Source: Candidatus Scalindua sp. SCAELEC01 (GTDB taxonomy: Bacteria > Planctomycetota > Brocadiia > Brocadiales > Scalinduaceae). Taken from it: 64,000 nt of DNA. Shown one piece after another: positions 26,630 through 35,899 of this stretch. The position numbers and the translations under genes were made by a program. The notes under the pieces were generated by a model. That model was not told where the DNA came from. It searched no databases and worked only from the letters and a program-made list of their open reading frames with translations. The number at the start of each line of letters is the position of its first letter. The first letter of the stretch is position 1. The stretch lies in NCBI GenBank assembly GCA_004282745.1, contig SHMT01000007.1:87237-151236 (forward strand), in the 5' to 3' direction.

Positions 26630-26971
26630 TTACAAACTTACAAGTTCTCTTAACGCGTCGTTCAATGAAGTATTATCACAGGGACTCAGTTTGCCGAGTT
26701 TTCTAAGCACCAAGACCTTCTCAATTGTTGATATGGCAGGTTTAAATGTAGATGGTTTTAACAAACCGGCATTTTGCCAATTAACAATAATACTTTCACC
26801 AACACCAATGATTTGTTCTTTTTGGGTAGTAATTGCCATAATAATTATGTCCAGAGAAATATTATTATAATTATTTGAACTAATAATTACGGCTGGACGT
26901 TTTTTTGTTGTGGACTGATCACTAAAAGGAAATGGCACAAGTATAACGTCACCTCGTTCATAATTTATCAT
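26630..26971 (-). CDS. MazF/PemK-type toxin
   Basis: A 113-aa protein of the PemK/MazF mRNA interferase family. The N-terminal YERGDVILVPFPFSDQSTTKKRPAVIIS is the family hallmark (residues 4-31), followed by an ITTQ-type strand and STIEKVLVLRKLGKL. I start at the ATG at 26971, which gives the standard N-terminus; the frame is open to 27007. It overlaps the upstream antitoxin gene by 14 bases. With its partner it would be a type II toxin-antitoxin module. Confidence 0.85.
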   Translation of the reverse strand: MINYERGDVILVPFPFSDQSTTKKRPAVIISSNNYNNISLDIIIMAITTQKEQIIGVGESIIVNWQNAGLLKPSTFKPAISTIEKVLVLRKLGKLSPCDNTSLNDALRELVSL

Positions 26972-27155
26972 AAGCGCTATCCTCTTCGTTATCCCAAATT
27001 TTTTCAAATGAAGTTTCAGACATTTTTTGGGAGGCTTTGGTAAGCAATTCTCTCTCCTTTTTTGTCTCTAAAAATCTGACGAAGTCGTATATTTCAATGA
27101 GCATACTCTCAGGAAGTTTATCAATTTCTTTCTTTATCATCTCTTTAACAGTCAT
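26958..27155 (-). CDS. DUF2281-like antitoxin
   Basis: A 65-aa protein with the DUF2281-type N-terminus (EMIKKEIDKLPESMLIEIYDF) and an acidic, flexible C-terminus (FEKIWDNEEDSAYDKL) of the kind that plugs a MazF/PemK toxin. GGAGGAT precedes the ATG. Coupled by overlap to the toxin gene. Confidence 0.75.
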   Translation of the reverse strand: MTVKEMIKKEIDKLPESMLIEIYDFVRFLETKKERELLTKASQKMSETSFEKIWDNEEDSAYDKL

Positions 27156-27747
27156 TCTTTATATCCTCCATTCTTACACAACTATAAAAATATTACGCAT
27201 TTTGTGCATTCCTATTTAAAATAAAATCTTCCTTGACCGTCACAGACTTTTTTTTAGACGCGGGAGACAATGCGTGTAACAATGTTCTCCTAATTCTACA
27301 CATAACCATCGTCTTCCCATTTTGTGAGCGACTGCTCCTGTTGTACCAGAACCTGAGAATCCTTTAGATAATACGTGCGAAAATGGGCGAAAATAAACTT
27401 ATTTTTTCACAAAACATTCTAACTCCAATAAGGAACATATTTTGCGTCTCATCTCGATTCCATTACTCCAATCTTCTTAATTAATCCTCCTTCAATTGTC
27501 GCATTGATCACTCGTGTTATCTCAGCCCCTTTGGATTCTTCAATCCGAACCTTTCGCGTAAGCTTCTATTCGTCATATTCTTACGCTGAACATATTACAA
27601 ACAAGCATGCAGGTAACAAGCACGAACTCGGTCTTGTCAATCGAAGATTTAACCCATTTCCGAAGCTACTCCTTGTCTGCGTATAAACTTATGCATGTAG
27701 GCATATAATATTCTCACAGGTTTTTTTACAATCACTTTTATACTGTC
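27156..27747. other. Intergenic gap between TA module and hsdR
   Basis: No gene is supported. On the minus strand at about 27468-27565 a fragment reads KVRIEESKGAEITRVINATI and then EGGLIKKIGVMESR before a stop. It looks protein-like but is too short to identify and has no start. No family A-H repeat was found here. Confidence 0.4.
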
Positions 27748-30700
27748 TCAGTCTCTACAAGTCAACTCCTCCGCTATTAACTCCGCCTGTTTTAAAACTG
27801 TTTCAGTCGCCAGTTTCTGCATATCAGGCGGATAGCCATATTGTCTTAAAGTCCGCTTTACAATAACTTTTAACTTGGCTTTTACGCTTTCTTTAATTGT
27901 CCAATCTATTGAGGCGTTTTCTTTTACCTTTTCAAACAAGACAACGGCCAACTCTCTCAGCTTGTCCTTCTCCATTACCTCACGTGCACTATCATTATTT
28001 GCAATAGCAGTGTAAAAAGCATATTCAAAATCTGACATTCCCATTTCCTGTGGTTCTTTGTCCATCTTTTGAATGTCCTTGCTCAGTTCAATCAGTTCCT
28101 CAATAACCTCCGCTGCTGTTAATATTTTATTATGGTATTTCCTGATAGCATTTTCAAGCATCTCCATTAATGATTTACTTTGTATAAAGTTCTTTTTAAC
28201 ACGTGATTTAATTTCATCATTAAGCAATTTCTTTAACACTTCAAGAGCAATATTTTTATGCTCCATATTCTTGACTTCCAAAAGGAACTCTTCTGACAGT
28301 ATGGAGATATCCGGTTTCTTGATCCCGGCAGCATCAAACACATCTATGACCTGTTCTGTTACCAGCGCCTTATCAATTACCTGTCTTATTGCGGTCTCTA
28401 TCTCATCATCACTCCTGCCGGAACCTGTGCTATCAAATTTTGACAAGCGTGATTTTACTGCCTGAAAGAATGATAATTCATCTTTTACATCCATTGCCTG
28501 TTCATGAGGTATCGCTATCGAAAAGGCCTGAGACAAAGCGGTTACCTCATCAATATATCTCTTTCTTCCATTGTCTATTCCCAGAATATGTTCTTCCGCG
28601 GAAAGAATAAGGGATAGTTTTGTTGAAGTGTCTGCCTGAAAGTAATCTTCATAAGCAAACCCATGAAACATCTGAGAGACCACTTCGAGTTTTTCCAGCA
28701 TCATATGAACGGCCTTTTCCTGAGCGATTGCGGGATCACCCTTTCCTCCACTATCAGAATAAAAAGACAAGGCTTTTTTCAGGTCAGAGGCAATGCCCAG
28801 ATAATCAACGACAAGACCACCAGGCTTATCTTTGTAAACCCTGTTTACCCGTGCTATCGCCTGCATCAGGTTATGCCCCTTCATCGGTTTATCTATGTAG
28901 AGGGTATGCAAACAAGGCGCATCAAAACCCGTAAGCCACATATCTCGAACAATGACCAGCTTAAGTTCATCATCCGTATCTTTCATTCTCTCCGCTAACA
29001 TTCTGCGCTGTTCTTTTGTCGTGTGGTGTTTCGATATTTCCGGGCCATCAGAAGAAGAGGAAGTCATAACCACTTTAATAACACCCTTTTTAAGATCGTC
29101 GTTATGCCATCGTGGCCTAATATTGATGATTTCTTTGTACAAATCAGCAGCAATACGACGAGACATTGCCACAACCATAGCCTTACCATCAAGCCCTCCG
29201 CCTCCGGGATTATTCCTAAGCTCGAAATGAGTGATAATATCCTGTGCCACCTGCTTTATTCGATCTTCACTTCCGATGAGTGCTTCCAGTTGTGTCCACT
29301 TGGCTTTTGCCTTCTGGGTCTGTGTCAATTCGTCTGGTTCTAGCTCTTCATCCAGACTCGCAATAAGTCTTTTCCCTTCTTCACTAAGCTTTATTTTCGC
29401 CAGCCTGCTTTCGTAAAAAATCCTGACTGTCGCACCATCATCAACGGCTTGTAAAATATCATAAATATCAACATAGTTACCAAAGACAGCGGGTGTATTC
29501 ACATCTGTGCTTTCGATGGGCGTACCCGTAAAGCCAAGATAGGTTGCATTAGGCAGGGCGTCCCGTATATATTTTGCAAATCCATATACAATTTTCTTGC
29601 CGATTACGTTTCCCTGCTCGTCCTTATCGTCAATTGTTTTCGCCTTAAACCCATACTGTGTACGGTGTGCCTCATCTGCTATAACAATTATATTTTCCCT
29701 GTCTGATAATTGCTCATACACATTTCCCTCATCAGGTTGAAATTTCTGAATAGTAGTAAACACAACACCACCCGATGCGACCTTGAGAAGTTCCTTCAGT
29801 TGTTCTCTGTCTTCTGCCTGAACAGGTTCTTGCCTGAGAAGCTGTTTCGATGCCGCAAAGGTATCAAATAACTGGTCATCCAGATCATTCCTGTCAGTGA
29901 TGACCAAAATGGTAGGATTATCTAAGGCAAGAACAATTTTTCCTGTATAAAAAACCATCGACAGGGATTTACCACTCCCCTGCGTATGCCACACAACACC
30001 ACCTTTTCTGTCACCAACTGGTTGCGCCTTGACTCCCGGTAAGCCATAGCTTGCAGGTGATTCCTTTACGGACCCCTCCCGTCTCTCCGAGCCACCCTCC
30101 CGAGGGAGGGACTTCCTCCCTTCCCCAATAGGATAAGGCACATTCCCCTCCTCGGTGGGCCCAGAAATTATGTCCCCCTCCCTGGAAGACCCATGAATTA
30201 TGTTCCCCTCCCTGGAGGGGCCAGAGGTGGGTTTCCCCTCCTTGGAGGGGTCAGGAATTATGTTCCCCTCCTGGGAGGGGTCAGGGGTGGGTAATCTCCC
30301 CACCAAATCATTTTGATGCTCCTTAATCCAATGCTCTATTACTCCGAGCACATCTTCAATGCTCTTTTTTATATCCAGATCATGAAAACGCAAAAAACGC
30401 ACTCCCAATGATTCAAGCCTTTTCTGCCTTTTAATATCATTCTCATAAATCTCTTCATAATTATGACTCTCACCGTCAATCTCAATTGCCAGCATTAAAT
30501 CTTTACAATAAAAATCAACGATATATTCATCAATAGGCCGTTGACGATCAAAATCAAAACCAAGCATTTTCTTCTGTTTGATCTCATTCCAGAGCAGAAC
30601 TTCAGAAAGTGTCATGTTTTTTCTTAACTTTCTAGCTAATTCCCTGAGTTTTGGATTATAGGGAAGTATTTTTCTACCCACCCCTGTATCCCCTCCAAGG

Positions 30701-31821
30701 AGGGGACTTTGTCTTCTATTCCCTCCATGGAGGGGACTTACTATTTTACCAGCATCAGGCAATGGTCTTTTTGTTACACTGCTTGCACGGGAGGTCCGAG
30801 AAAATGTATTCCCCTCCTCGGTGGGGCCAGGAATTATGTTCCCCTCCCTGGAAGAGCCATGAATTATGTTCCCCTCCTGGGAGGGGCCAGGGGTGGGTAC
30901 ATACCCCGACGCCCGAATCGTAGATTCTACCGCCCTGTTTACAGCATAATACTGATGATAGTAAGCAAGCTTCTTCACGGACTGGATGGTAATAATGCCG
31001 GTCTCTCTGTCCTCTTTTTTAGATTTTTCAAAAACAATAAAATGCCGGATAAGGTCTAACAGAGTCTTCTTATTCAGCATACCCTTAATGAGTGTTTCCA
31101 ATTGGCCAATCAGGGAAGACGCTTCAACCTTGCCGTCTGCTGTCTTCCACACCATAAAACGGTTTAATCCAGCAGAGATAGAACCTGCCTTTGCCTCCAG
31201 GCCATCCGAAATAATCATAAATCCGTTGTAGGTAAACAAGGAGGGGATTGACTGTTTGTAGGTCTGTAGCTGCCTGAATGCAGATATTACGGTCGCGTTC
31301 TCATCTGCAGGATTCTTGAGTTCGATAACGACAAGCGGCAGACCGTTTACGAAGAGAATGATATCGGGGCGTTTGTTTGCACTGTTTTCGATAACCGTAA
31401 ACTGGTTAGTAACAAGAAAGTCGTTATTTTCAGGATTATTAAAATCAATCAACCAGACAAAATCACCACGGTCACTGCCGTTCTTCTGGTAACTTACCTT
31501 TATGCCTTCGGTAAGCATACGGTGAAAGGCCTCATTATTGGTGATCAACTCAGGAGAGTTTAGCCGGAGTATCTGTTTTATGGCATCTTCCCTGATATCC
31601 TCTGGAATGCTTGGATTTATTCTGCCAACTGCTGCTTGCAGACGTTTGATTAATAGCACATCCTCAAAGGACTCCCTTTCAGGAGTGTCACTGTCTGCCT
31701 GTGCGTGATCGCACGCAGACAAGTCTGGGGCGATAGATGGGGCGGATATGTACTTGTAGCCAGATTTTCCGAGTAACTCTATGGCAAAGGCCTCTATCGT
31801 GTTTTCAGAAATCTTGTTCAT
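27748..31821 (-). CDS. hsdR: Type I restriction endonuclease subunit R with in-frame DUF559 insertion
   Basis: Motor/nuclease subunit of a type I R-M enzyme. The N-terminal nuclease domain has KRPDIILFVNGLPLVVIELK (D and ExK of PD-(D/E)XK, about residues 150-170). Helicase motifs follow: Walker A WHTQGSGKSLSM near residue 612, IADEAHRTQYG, TYLGFTGTPI and MQAIARVNR. At 1357 aa it is about 280 residues too long. The extra 277 codons (30070-30900) sit directly before Walker A between ASGY and VKESPASYG. They consist of Pro/Gly/Glu-rich repeats (PSQEGN type) around a complete DUF559 nuclease-like domain. No stop or frameshift is seen, so the enzyme could be active if the insertion is tolerated. 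The start overlaps the upstream transposase gene by 17 bases. Confidence 0.9.
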   Translation of the reverse strand: MNKISENTIEAFAIELLGKSGYKYISAPSIAPDLSACDHAQADSDTPERESFEDVLLIKRLQAAVGRINPSIPEDIREDAIKQILRLNSPELITNNEAFHRMLTEGIKVSYQKNGSDRGDFVWLIDFNNPENNDFLVTNQFTVIENSANKRPDIILFVNGLPLVVIELKNPADENATVISAFRQLQTYKQSIPSLFTYNGFMIISDGLEAKAGSISAGLNRFMVWKTADGKVEASSLIGQLETLIKGMLNKKTLLDLIRHFIVFEKSKKEDRETGIITIQSVKKLAYYHQYYAVNRAVESTIRASGYVPTPGPSQEGNIIHGSSREGNIIPGPTEEGNTFSRTSRASSVTKRPLPDAGKIVSPLHGGNRRQSPLLGGDTGVGRKILPYNPKLRELARKLRKNMTLSEVLLWNEIKQKKMLGFDFDRQRPIDEYIVDFYCKDLMLAIEIDGESHNYEEIYENDIKRQKRLESLGVRFLRFHDLDIKKSIEDVLGVIEHWIKEHQNDLVGRLPTPDPSQEGNIIPDPSKEGKPTSGPSREGNIIHGSSREGDIISGPTEEGNVPYPIGEGRKSLPREGGSERREGSVKESPASYGLPGVKAQPVGDRKGGVVWHTQGSGKSLSMVFYTGKIVLALDNPTILVITDRNDLDDQLFDTFAASKQLLRQEPVQAEDREQLKELLKVASGGVVFTTIQKFQPDEGNVYEQLSDRENIIVIADEAHRTQYGFKAKTIDDKDEQGNVIGKKIVYGFAKYIRDALPNATYLGFTGTPIESTDVNTPAVFGNYVDIYDILQAVDDGATVRIFYESRLAKIKLSEEGKRLIASLDEELEPDELTQTQKAKAKWTQLEALIGSEDRIKQVAQDIITHFELRNNPGGGGLDGKAMVVAMSRRIAADLYKEIINIRPRWHNDDLKKGVIKVVMTSSSSDGPEISKHHTTKEQRRMLAERMKDTDDELKLVIVRDMWLTGFDAPCLHTLYIDKPMKGHNLMQAIARVNRVYKDKPGGLVVDYLGIASDLKKALSFYSDSGGKGDPAIAQEKAVHMMLEKLEVVSQMFHGFAYEDYFQADTSTKLSLILSAEEHILGIDNGRKRYIDEVTALSQAFSIAIPHEQAMDVKDELSFFQAVKSRLSKFDSTGSGRSDDEIETAIRQVIDKALVTEQVIDVFDAAGIKKPDISILSEEFLLEVKNMEHKNIALEVLKKLLNDEIKSRVKKNFIQSKSLMEMLENAIRKYHNKILTAAEVIEELIELSKDIQKMDKEPQEMGMSDFEYAFYTAIANNDSAREVMEKDKLRELAVVLFEKVKENASIDWTIKESVKAKLKVIVKRTLRQYGYPPDMQKLATETVLKQAELIAEELTCRD
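30070..30900 (-). mobile_element. Family H element with DUF559 domain, inserted in frame in hsdR
   Basis: 831 bp, exactly 277 codons, with a GTA triplet at both junctions (30067-30069 and 30898-30900, read on the minus strand). It begins with CCCACCCCTGGCCCCTCCC and ends with GAGAGACGGGAGGGGTCC. It contains many short palindromes of the CCCCTCCxxGGAGGGG type, which translate as PSQEGN, PTEEGN and LPREGG. The middle (about 30310-30665) encodes a full DUF559 domain: KILPYNPKLRELARKLRKN, DEYIVDFYCKDLMLAIEIDG and VRFLRFHD, with the VDF...IEID acidic residues of a Vsr-like PD-(D/E)XK site. There is no separate start codon in the right place, so it is made as part of HsdR. Confidence 0.75.
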
Positions 31822-32374
31822 AGTATTTATCAGTTAGCCAATGAGAGGGATTCTTGATAATGTATTCCGAAATTTTATAATATGATTGTTCGTTGCGTAT
31901 AATATGTTCGTAATAATTGCGTTGCCATACTGATGGTATGGGTTCAAAATCTTGAACCCTTACATTTTTCCGAAACCATTTTGTCACACCAATTTTAAAT
32001 CCCCGCACCATGGAACCGATTGATCGCGGAATTGTTTTCTGGTATTTGTTTTGTTTGGGTTGTTGTAGGGGTTCAAAATCTTGAACCCCTACCCCCACAT
32101 CATTAACAATTTGTATTATTCCGTGCACATGGTTCGGCATAACCACATATTCGTGCAATCTGGTATTCGGATAATGTTCCGGGATATCCAACCAAAATTC
32201 TTTTGCAATTTTTCCCGCATTATTCAATACCATTTTATTATCAGATATTTTGCCGAAAAGACATACATGGTTATGTGTGCATATCGTAATAAAATAGAAC
32301 CCTTCCTGTGAATAATCGTATTCTTTTAATCTGATTGACCGACGATGATGTGTCTTTGGATTATGTTTTGTCAA
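31805..32374 (-). CDS. REP-associated tyrosine transposase (RAYT-like, Y1 HUH)
   Basis: A 189-aa single-strand transposase of the RAYT/IS200-like group, which nicks palindromes through a catalytic Tyr. The HUH motif is YVVMPNHVHGI (about residues 75-85). The start region has the typical HRRSIRLKEYDYSQ, and WQRNYYEHIIRN with YYKISEYIIKNP provides the C-terminal Tyr helix. Two in-frame palindromes (32067-32090 and 31940-31959, core GGGTTCAAAATCTTGAACCC) both encode VQDFEP, one in the loop after the HUH strand and one further on. It lies between the truncated RhuM and hsdR, overlapping both. Confidence 0.85.
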   Translation of the reverse strand: MTKHNPKTHHRRSIRLKEYDYSQEGFYFITICTHNHVCLFGKISDNKMVLNNAGKIAKEFWLDIPEHYPNTRLHEYVVMPNHVHGIIQIVNDVGVGVQDFEPLQQPKQNKYQKTIPRSIGSMVRGFKIGVTKWFRKNVRVQDFEPIPSVWQRNYYEHIIRNEQSYYKISEYIIKNPSHWLTDKYYEQDF

Positions 32375-32871
32375 TTTTCAACCTCATTGCTCATCAGTTT
32401 TGGCAATATGAGATCGCGTATTTCCCGTATACGCTCCAACAGTTCGTCAAAATAATCTTTACCGAAAACTTGATTGCCCTGCTTGAGACGTTCGTCATCC
32501 AGAACAAAGCCCTTGATGATGAATTCTTTCAGGGTTTTGGTGGCCCATATGCGAAACTGCGTGGCCTGGTAAGAATTGACGCGGTAGCCGACAGATATGA
32601 TAACATCGAGGTTGTAATATTTGATAGGTTTATCAGAATGACTAAAGTGCATTTTTTGCACATTGCTTATTTCTTCCAATTCACCGCTTTCAAAGATGTT
32701 CTTCAGATGTTTAGTAATAACACTTCGTTCTTTGCCAAAGAGTTCAGCCAGAGCTTTTTGAGTCAGCCAGACAGTTTCGTCTTTTAGAAAGACTTCGACA
32801 TTTACTTTTCCGTCATTTCCGGTGTAGAGAAGGAAATCTGACTGTTTGTCAGGGAGATTGTTTTTATTCAT
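32371..32871 (-). pseudogene. RhuM N-terminal part fused to an HsdS tail
   Basis: Residues 1-150 are a RhuM N-terminal region (VEVFLKDETVWLTQKALAEL, KYYNLDVIISVGYRV, TQFRIWATKTLKEFIIKGF). After LLERIREI the sequence switches to RDLILPKLMSNEVEN, which is the end of a type I HsdS subunit (compare MRDILLPKLMSGEI in the HsdS of this operon). The RhuM C-terminal half is missing. This is a recombination junction between two genes that kept an open frame. It starts by ATGA overlap with the hsdR remnant and ends overlapping the RAYT start. Confidence 0.75.
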
Positions 32872-32984
32872 GCCTGTTTACCTCCATGTAGTTTGCTGGC
32901 AAAGGCGTAGATGTATTGGTAGCCGGATTTTTCGAGCAACTCTATGGCAAATATTTCAATTGTGGATTCGGTGATTTTATCCAT
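32868..32984 (-). pseudogene. Remnant of a second hsdR 5' end
   Basis: Thirty-eight codons reading MDKITESTIEIFAIELLEKS then GYQYIYAFASKLHGGKQA. The first 26 residues closely match the beginning of HsdR at 31821 (MNKISENTIEAFAIELLGKS, GYKYISA). The start lies 4 bases after the HerA stop codon, where hsdR would be expected if the operon once ran HerA-hsdR. The remnant then runs into the RhuM-like gene. It shows that the insert between HerA and hsdR duplicated or replaced the hsdR start. Confidence 0.8.
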
Positions 32985-32988
32985 TGAT

Positions 32989-34746
32989 TTATTTCTTCCA
33001 TTCTTCTACTATTTTCGTAAAATCAACATCTTTCCACTGCTCTTGCCAAATTTCAATGTATTTAATATCATTTGATGACGGTTTGTACTCATCACATTCA
33101 TCTATTTTAACAATACAAGGTATTTCAATAGACTCTCCAATAAGTAACGCTTCACCTGTTTTTAACGCAGGCAAAGTATCAGTCATATTACCCATAGAAT
33201 CAGGCATCAACCTTCTTACATAATTTTGGTCATCTGGATTTGTTAAGCGCATTGCGAGAAAAGTATTACATTGCGAGAAAATAGTTTCGGATATTTCCGA
33301 GGGCCTTTGACTGATAATACCAAGTGTTACACCATATTTTCTCCCCTCTTTGGCAACCCTTTCAATTGCATTCTTTGATGCTCTAAATTTGGCCAATTCG
33401 CTTTTTGGAACATATTTATGAGCTTCTTCATAAACCAATAATAGCGGCGTTTCGCAAATTATTTCTTTGCCATCAAAATATTTTTTATAGTAAAAACCGA
33501 ATTCAAACAGTATCCTTGTTATTAACGAAACTGTTATACTCAATACCTCAAAAGGCACTCCACCTAAGTCAATTATCGTAATATTTTGATCGGAACTTGA
33601 ATTATCTATCTTATAACCTACAAACTGTTTCATCGTATCTTCAAATGATGAATCACGTGATCCATCTCCAAAAAGAAAATTAAGTCGTTTTTTAAAGATT
33701 TTGTTTTCAAAACGGTCTATAAACTTATCCAGAGTACCATCTGCATAAATCCCACCCTTTATCTTGCTTGTTTTCCTAGGTTCAAAAGTGTACTGTTTTT
33801 TAAAAAAGTGTAAATATTTCTCTTCGATCTTCGAACATTGCTTTTCCTCATTTTCAATTTTAATACACAAATTATCCCTATAGTCAGTTGTCTCGTTTTG
33901 GAAATTGTATAAACAATTGTACACCTCTGTTATGTCAAATTTTGTTGGAGTGCCAAAATGAATTTTTTCTCCAGGATTGTGTTTCTGCTTATTTTCAATT
34001 ATTGTACGTCTCAATATTGATGATTGGTTATAATTGTTTCTATCACCTGTATCCAAAAATAATTCTTCAAGTTCCGCTTCATTTAGTAACCAATAGGGTA
34101 AAGTTAAATTGCTTGCTTCGACATAATTACACTCTGGAAAAGCGTCTTTATACTCACCATGAATATCAAACAAAACGATATGTGAGTTATTTAAGCCCTC
34201 ATACTGCCCCTCCTTTTTACTAATTGCTTCTTGTAAAATCTTTGCAACAGTATGAGACTTGCCTGAACCTGTTGAACCGACAATAGCAAAATGTTTATTA
34301 AAGAAGCGGTTCCCATTTACAGGAGTTTCAATTTTTTTATTTTGTGCTAATTTTGAAAAACAAAACCTTTCTTTTTCTTTAATCCGTGAATTGAAAATAG
34401 CATTTATGTCTTCATATTTTGCTGGCAGCACCTTTGTAGGTGGTATTGTTAAAAAATCACCACCACGAGAGAATTCATTTTCCTCAATTATCCCCAGAGG
34501 ATTTGCTTCGATAATATAAGATCGCTCAGACGGTTTCTTTTCGTCGATTACAATAGAATAACTTTCAATAATCGCAATTAATTTATGGTTATCGTCATCA
34601 GAAATTTCTAAATATGAGCCGACCTTCAACTTTTCAACTTGTTCGTCCGTTGAAACAAACTTGCTCAAGTCGTCAACAGATATCTTTACCTTATTGGGAT
34701 ATACGGCGATAACCTCTGCATTCATGCTTTTATTTCCATCCTTCAT
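32989..34746 (-). CDS. HerA-type ATPase (defence-associated)
   Basis: A 585-aa HerA/FtsK-superfamily ATPase of the kind that forms hexamers and pumps DNA or drives a partner nuclease. The N-terminal beta-barrel (HAS-barrel) region covers about residues 8-110. Walker A is AIVGSTGSGKSHTVAKIL (near residue 157) and Walker B is LLLVYEEAHKYVP (near 445). GRKYGVTLGIISQRPSEIS follows, with the sensor/arginine region, then an ALKTGEALLIG strand. ATG at 34746 follows AGGAG. It lies 10 bases after the putative nuclease gene, in the same operon, matching the arrangement of nuclease-HerA defence pairs. Confidence 0.85.
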   Translation of the reverse strand: MKDGNKSMNAEVIAVYPNKVKISVDDLSKFVSTDEQVEKLKVGSYLEISDDDNHKLIAIIESYSIVIDEKKPSERSYIIEANPLGIIEENEFSRGGDFLTIPPTKVLPAKYEDINAIFNSRIKEKERFCFSKLAQNKKIETPVNGNRFFNKHFAIVGSTGSGKSHTVAKILQEAISKKEGQYEGLNNSHIVLFDIHGEYKDAFPECNYVEASNLTLPYWLLNEAELEELFLDTGDRNNYNQSSILRRTIIENKQKHNPGEKIHFGTPTKFDITEVYNCLYNFQNETTDYRDNLCIKIENEEKQCSKIEEKYLHFFKKQYTFEPRKTSKIKGGIYADGTLDKFIDRFENKIFKKRLNFLFGDGSRDSSFEDTMKQFVGYKIDNSSSDQNITIIDLGGVPFEVLSITVSLITRILFEFGFYYKKYFDGKEIICETPLLLVYEEAHKYVPKSELAKFRASKNAIERVAKEGRKYGVTLGIISQRPSEISETIFSQCNTFLAMRLTNPDDQNYVRRLMPDSMGNMTDTLPALKTGEALLIGESIEIPCIVKIDECDEYKPSSNDIKYIEIWQEQWKDVDFTKIVEEWKK

Positions 34747-34756
34747 AATAAATCTC

Positions 34757-35899
34757 CTATTTTAATATTTGTTGTATGTCAGAAAGTTCACTAATTTCAA
34801 CATTTACTGTATCAATATCAAATGCGAACTCGATTGGGGTCGTACGATAAAATTGATAGATTTTCTTTGCGCATCCCAAATTGCAACCTAGCATCACTTT
34901 TAAATTATCTTCATTATTAATAAACTTTATCGAGATTTCATTTTTAATGGTTGATTTCACTTTAAGGCTTTTTATATGAAAATCAGAATCCATAAAATCA
35001 TAACCATCTTTGATTATATTGTTTTCAGTGATTAGCTCAGTTTTTAATCTTTTAAGATTATCTTTAGAAATATTTGTGAAATAGATATAAGGAGCTCCGG
35101 ACTTAATTCCTCGAACAAGCTTCTTATAGAATTTCTTCTTTACGTTAAGAACTGTTGTTTTGATAGCTGAAGCATCTTCTGTCCCACTTAACTCAATAAT
35201 AATAAAGCGTTCCCAATGATCTATGTTTCGATAAGTAAAATGGCGTCTTTTGATTTCGGCAATGTATTGTTGTTTCCCTTTATAAATTCGATAAGCAGAA
35301 TCAAATACAGTTTTACGGTTTCCAGTGATTATTGCTAAAATTTCAGATTTAGTACACGTCCTGTCTTTTATATCTAAATTGTTTGTGACAATTTTTCTCA
35401 AATGGCTTGCAATACTGCCATAATGAACTAATGCCTCATCGAAATTAGAACAGCTTGTGTTTGTTTTTATTATTTCTACGGCTTGGATAAAATGTTCTTG
35501 AAATGACTTTGAAAAATGCAATTCAAAATTTGAAACAAAACCATCTTTCTGAGGTTTGGGGAAATTATCCTTTTTATTTCCTAAAATTCTATCGAACTCA
35601 TTACTTGTAAATATTTTCTTCCCTTTTTCAAAATTATTAAAATAGCAATACAGATAATACTTTTTTATTGGAAATGCTTGATACTCATTTATAAGTTGAA
35701 TAATAGGTTCTTTAATCTTTGCTGGAGTGTATTTTTGAGTCTCTTTGTACTTCACTTGCATTACAAAATCGTTTGTATTGATATCTTGAATTTGTTCAAG
35801 GCAAATAGGAGTGGAGTCATCTGCTTTGAATAATTCCAGAATAGTTTTGTCTATTTGAAATTCAAATCCCTTGATTGCGTAGTAACCACCATCAGACAT
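34757..35899 (-). CDS. Putative DUF4297/Cap4-like nuclease, partner of HerA
   Basis: A 380-aa protein whose N-terminus fits the DUF4297 (Cap4-type) nuclease fold: GYYAIKGFEFQIDKTILELF, then ICLEQIQDINTNDFVMQVKY, where Glu, Asp and the QVK motif would form a PD-(D/E)XK-like site. Residues about 100-380 are mixed alpha/beta and not recognised; they may sense a trigger. The ATG at 35899 overlaps the hsdS stop (ATGTCTGA), so translation is coupled to hsdS. HerA follows after 10 bases. DUF4297-HerA pairs are reported anti-phage systems. The assignment rests on motif pattern and context only. Confidence 0.6.
   Translation of the reverse strand: MSDGGYYAIKGFEFQIDKTILELFKADDSTPICLEQIQDINTNDFVMQVKYKETQKYTPAKIKEPIIQLINEYQAFPIKKYYLYCYFNNFEKGKKIFTSNEFDRILGNKKDNFPKPQKDGFVSNFELHFSKSFQEHFIQAVEIIKTNTSCSNFDEALVHYGSIASHLRKIVTNNLDIKDRTCTKSEILAIITGNRKTVFDSAYRIYKGKQQYIAEIKRRHFTYRNIDHWERFIIIELSGTEDASAIKTTVLNVKKKFYKKLVRGIKSGAPYIYFTNISKDNLKRLKTELITENNIIKDGYDFMDSDFHIKSLKVKSTIKNEISIKFINNEDNLKVMLGCNLGCAKKIYQFYRTTPIEFAFDIDTVNVEISELSDIQQILK

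Noticed and set aside
30070..30900. Intein in hsdR
   Set aside because: No N-terminal Cys/Ser splice block and no C-terminal HN motif; the domain is DUF559, with repeats at the ends.
30000..30905. Repeated GGAGGGG/CCCCTCC units as a CRISPR array
   Set aside because: Spacing is irregular, units are palindromic and translated, and there are no unique spacers or cas genes.
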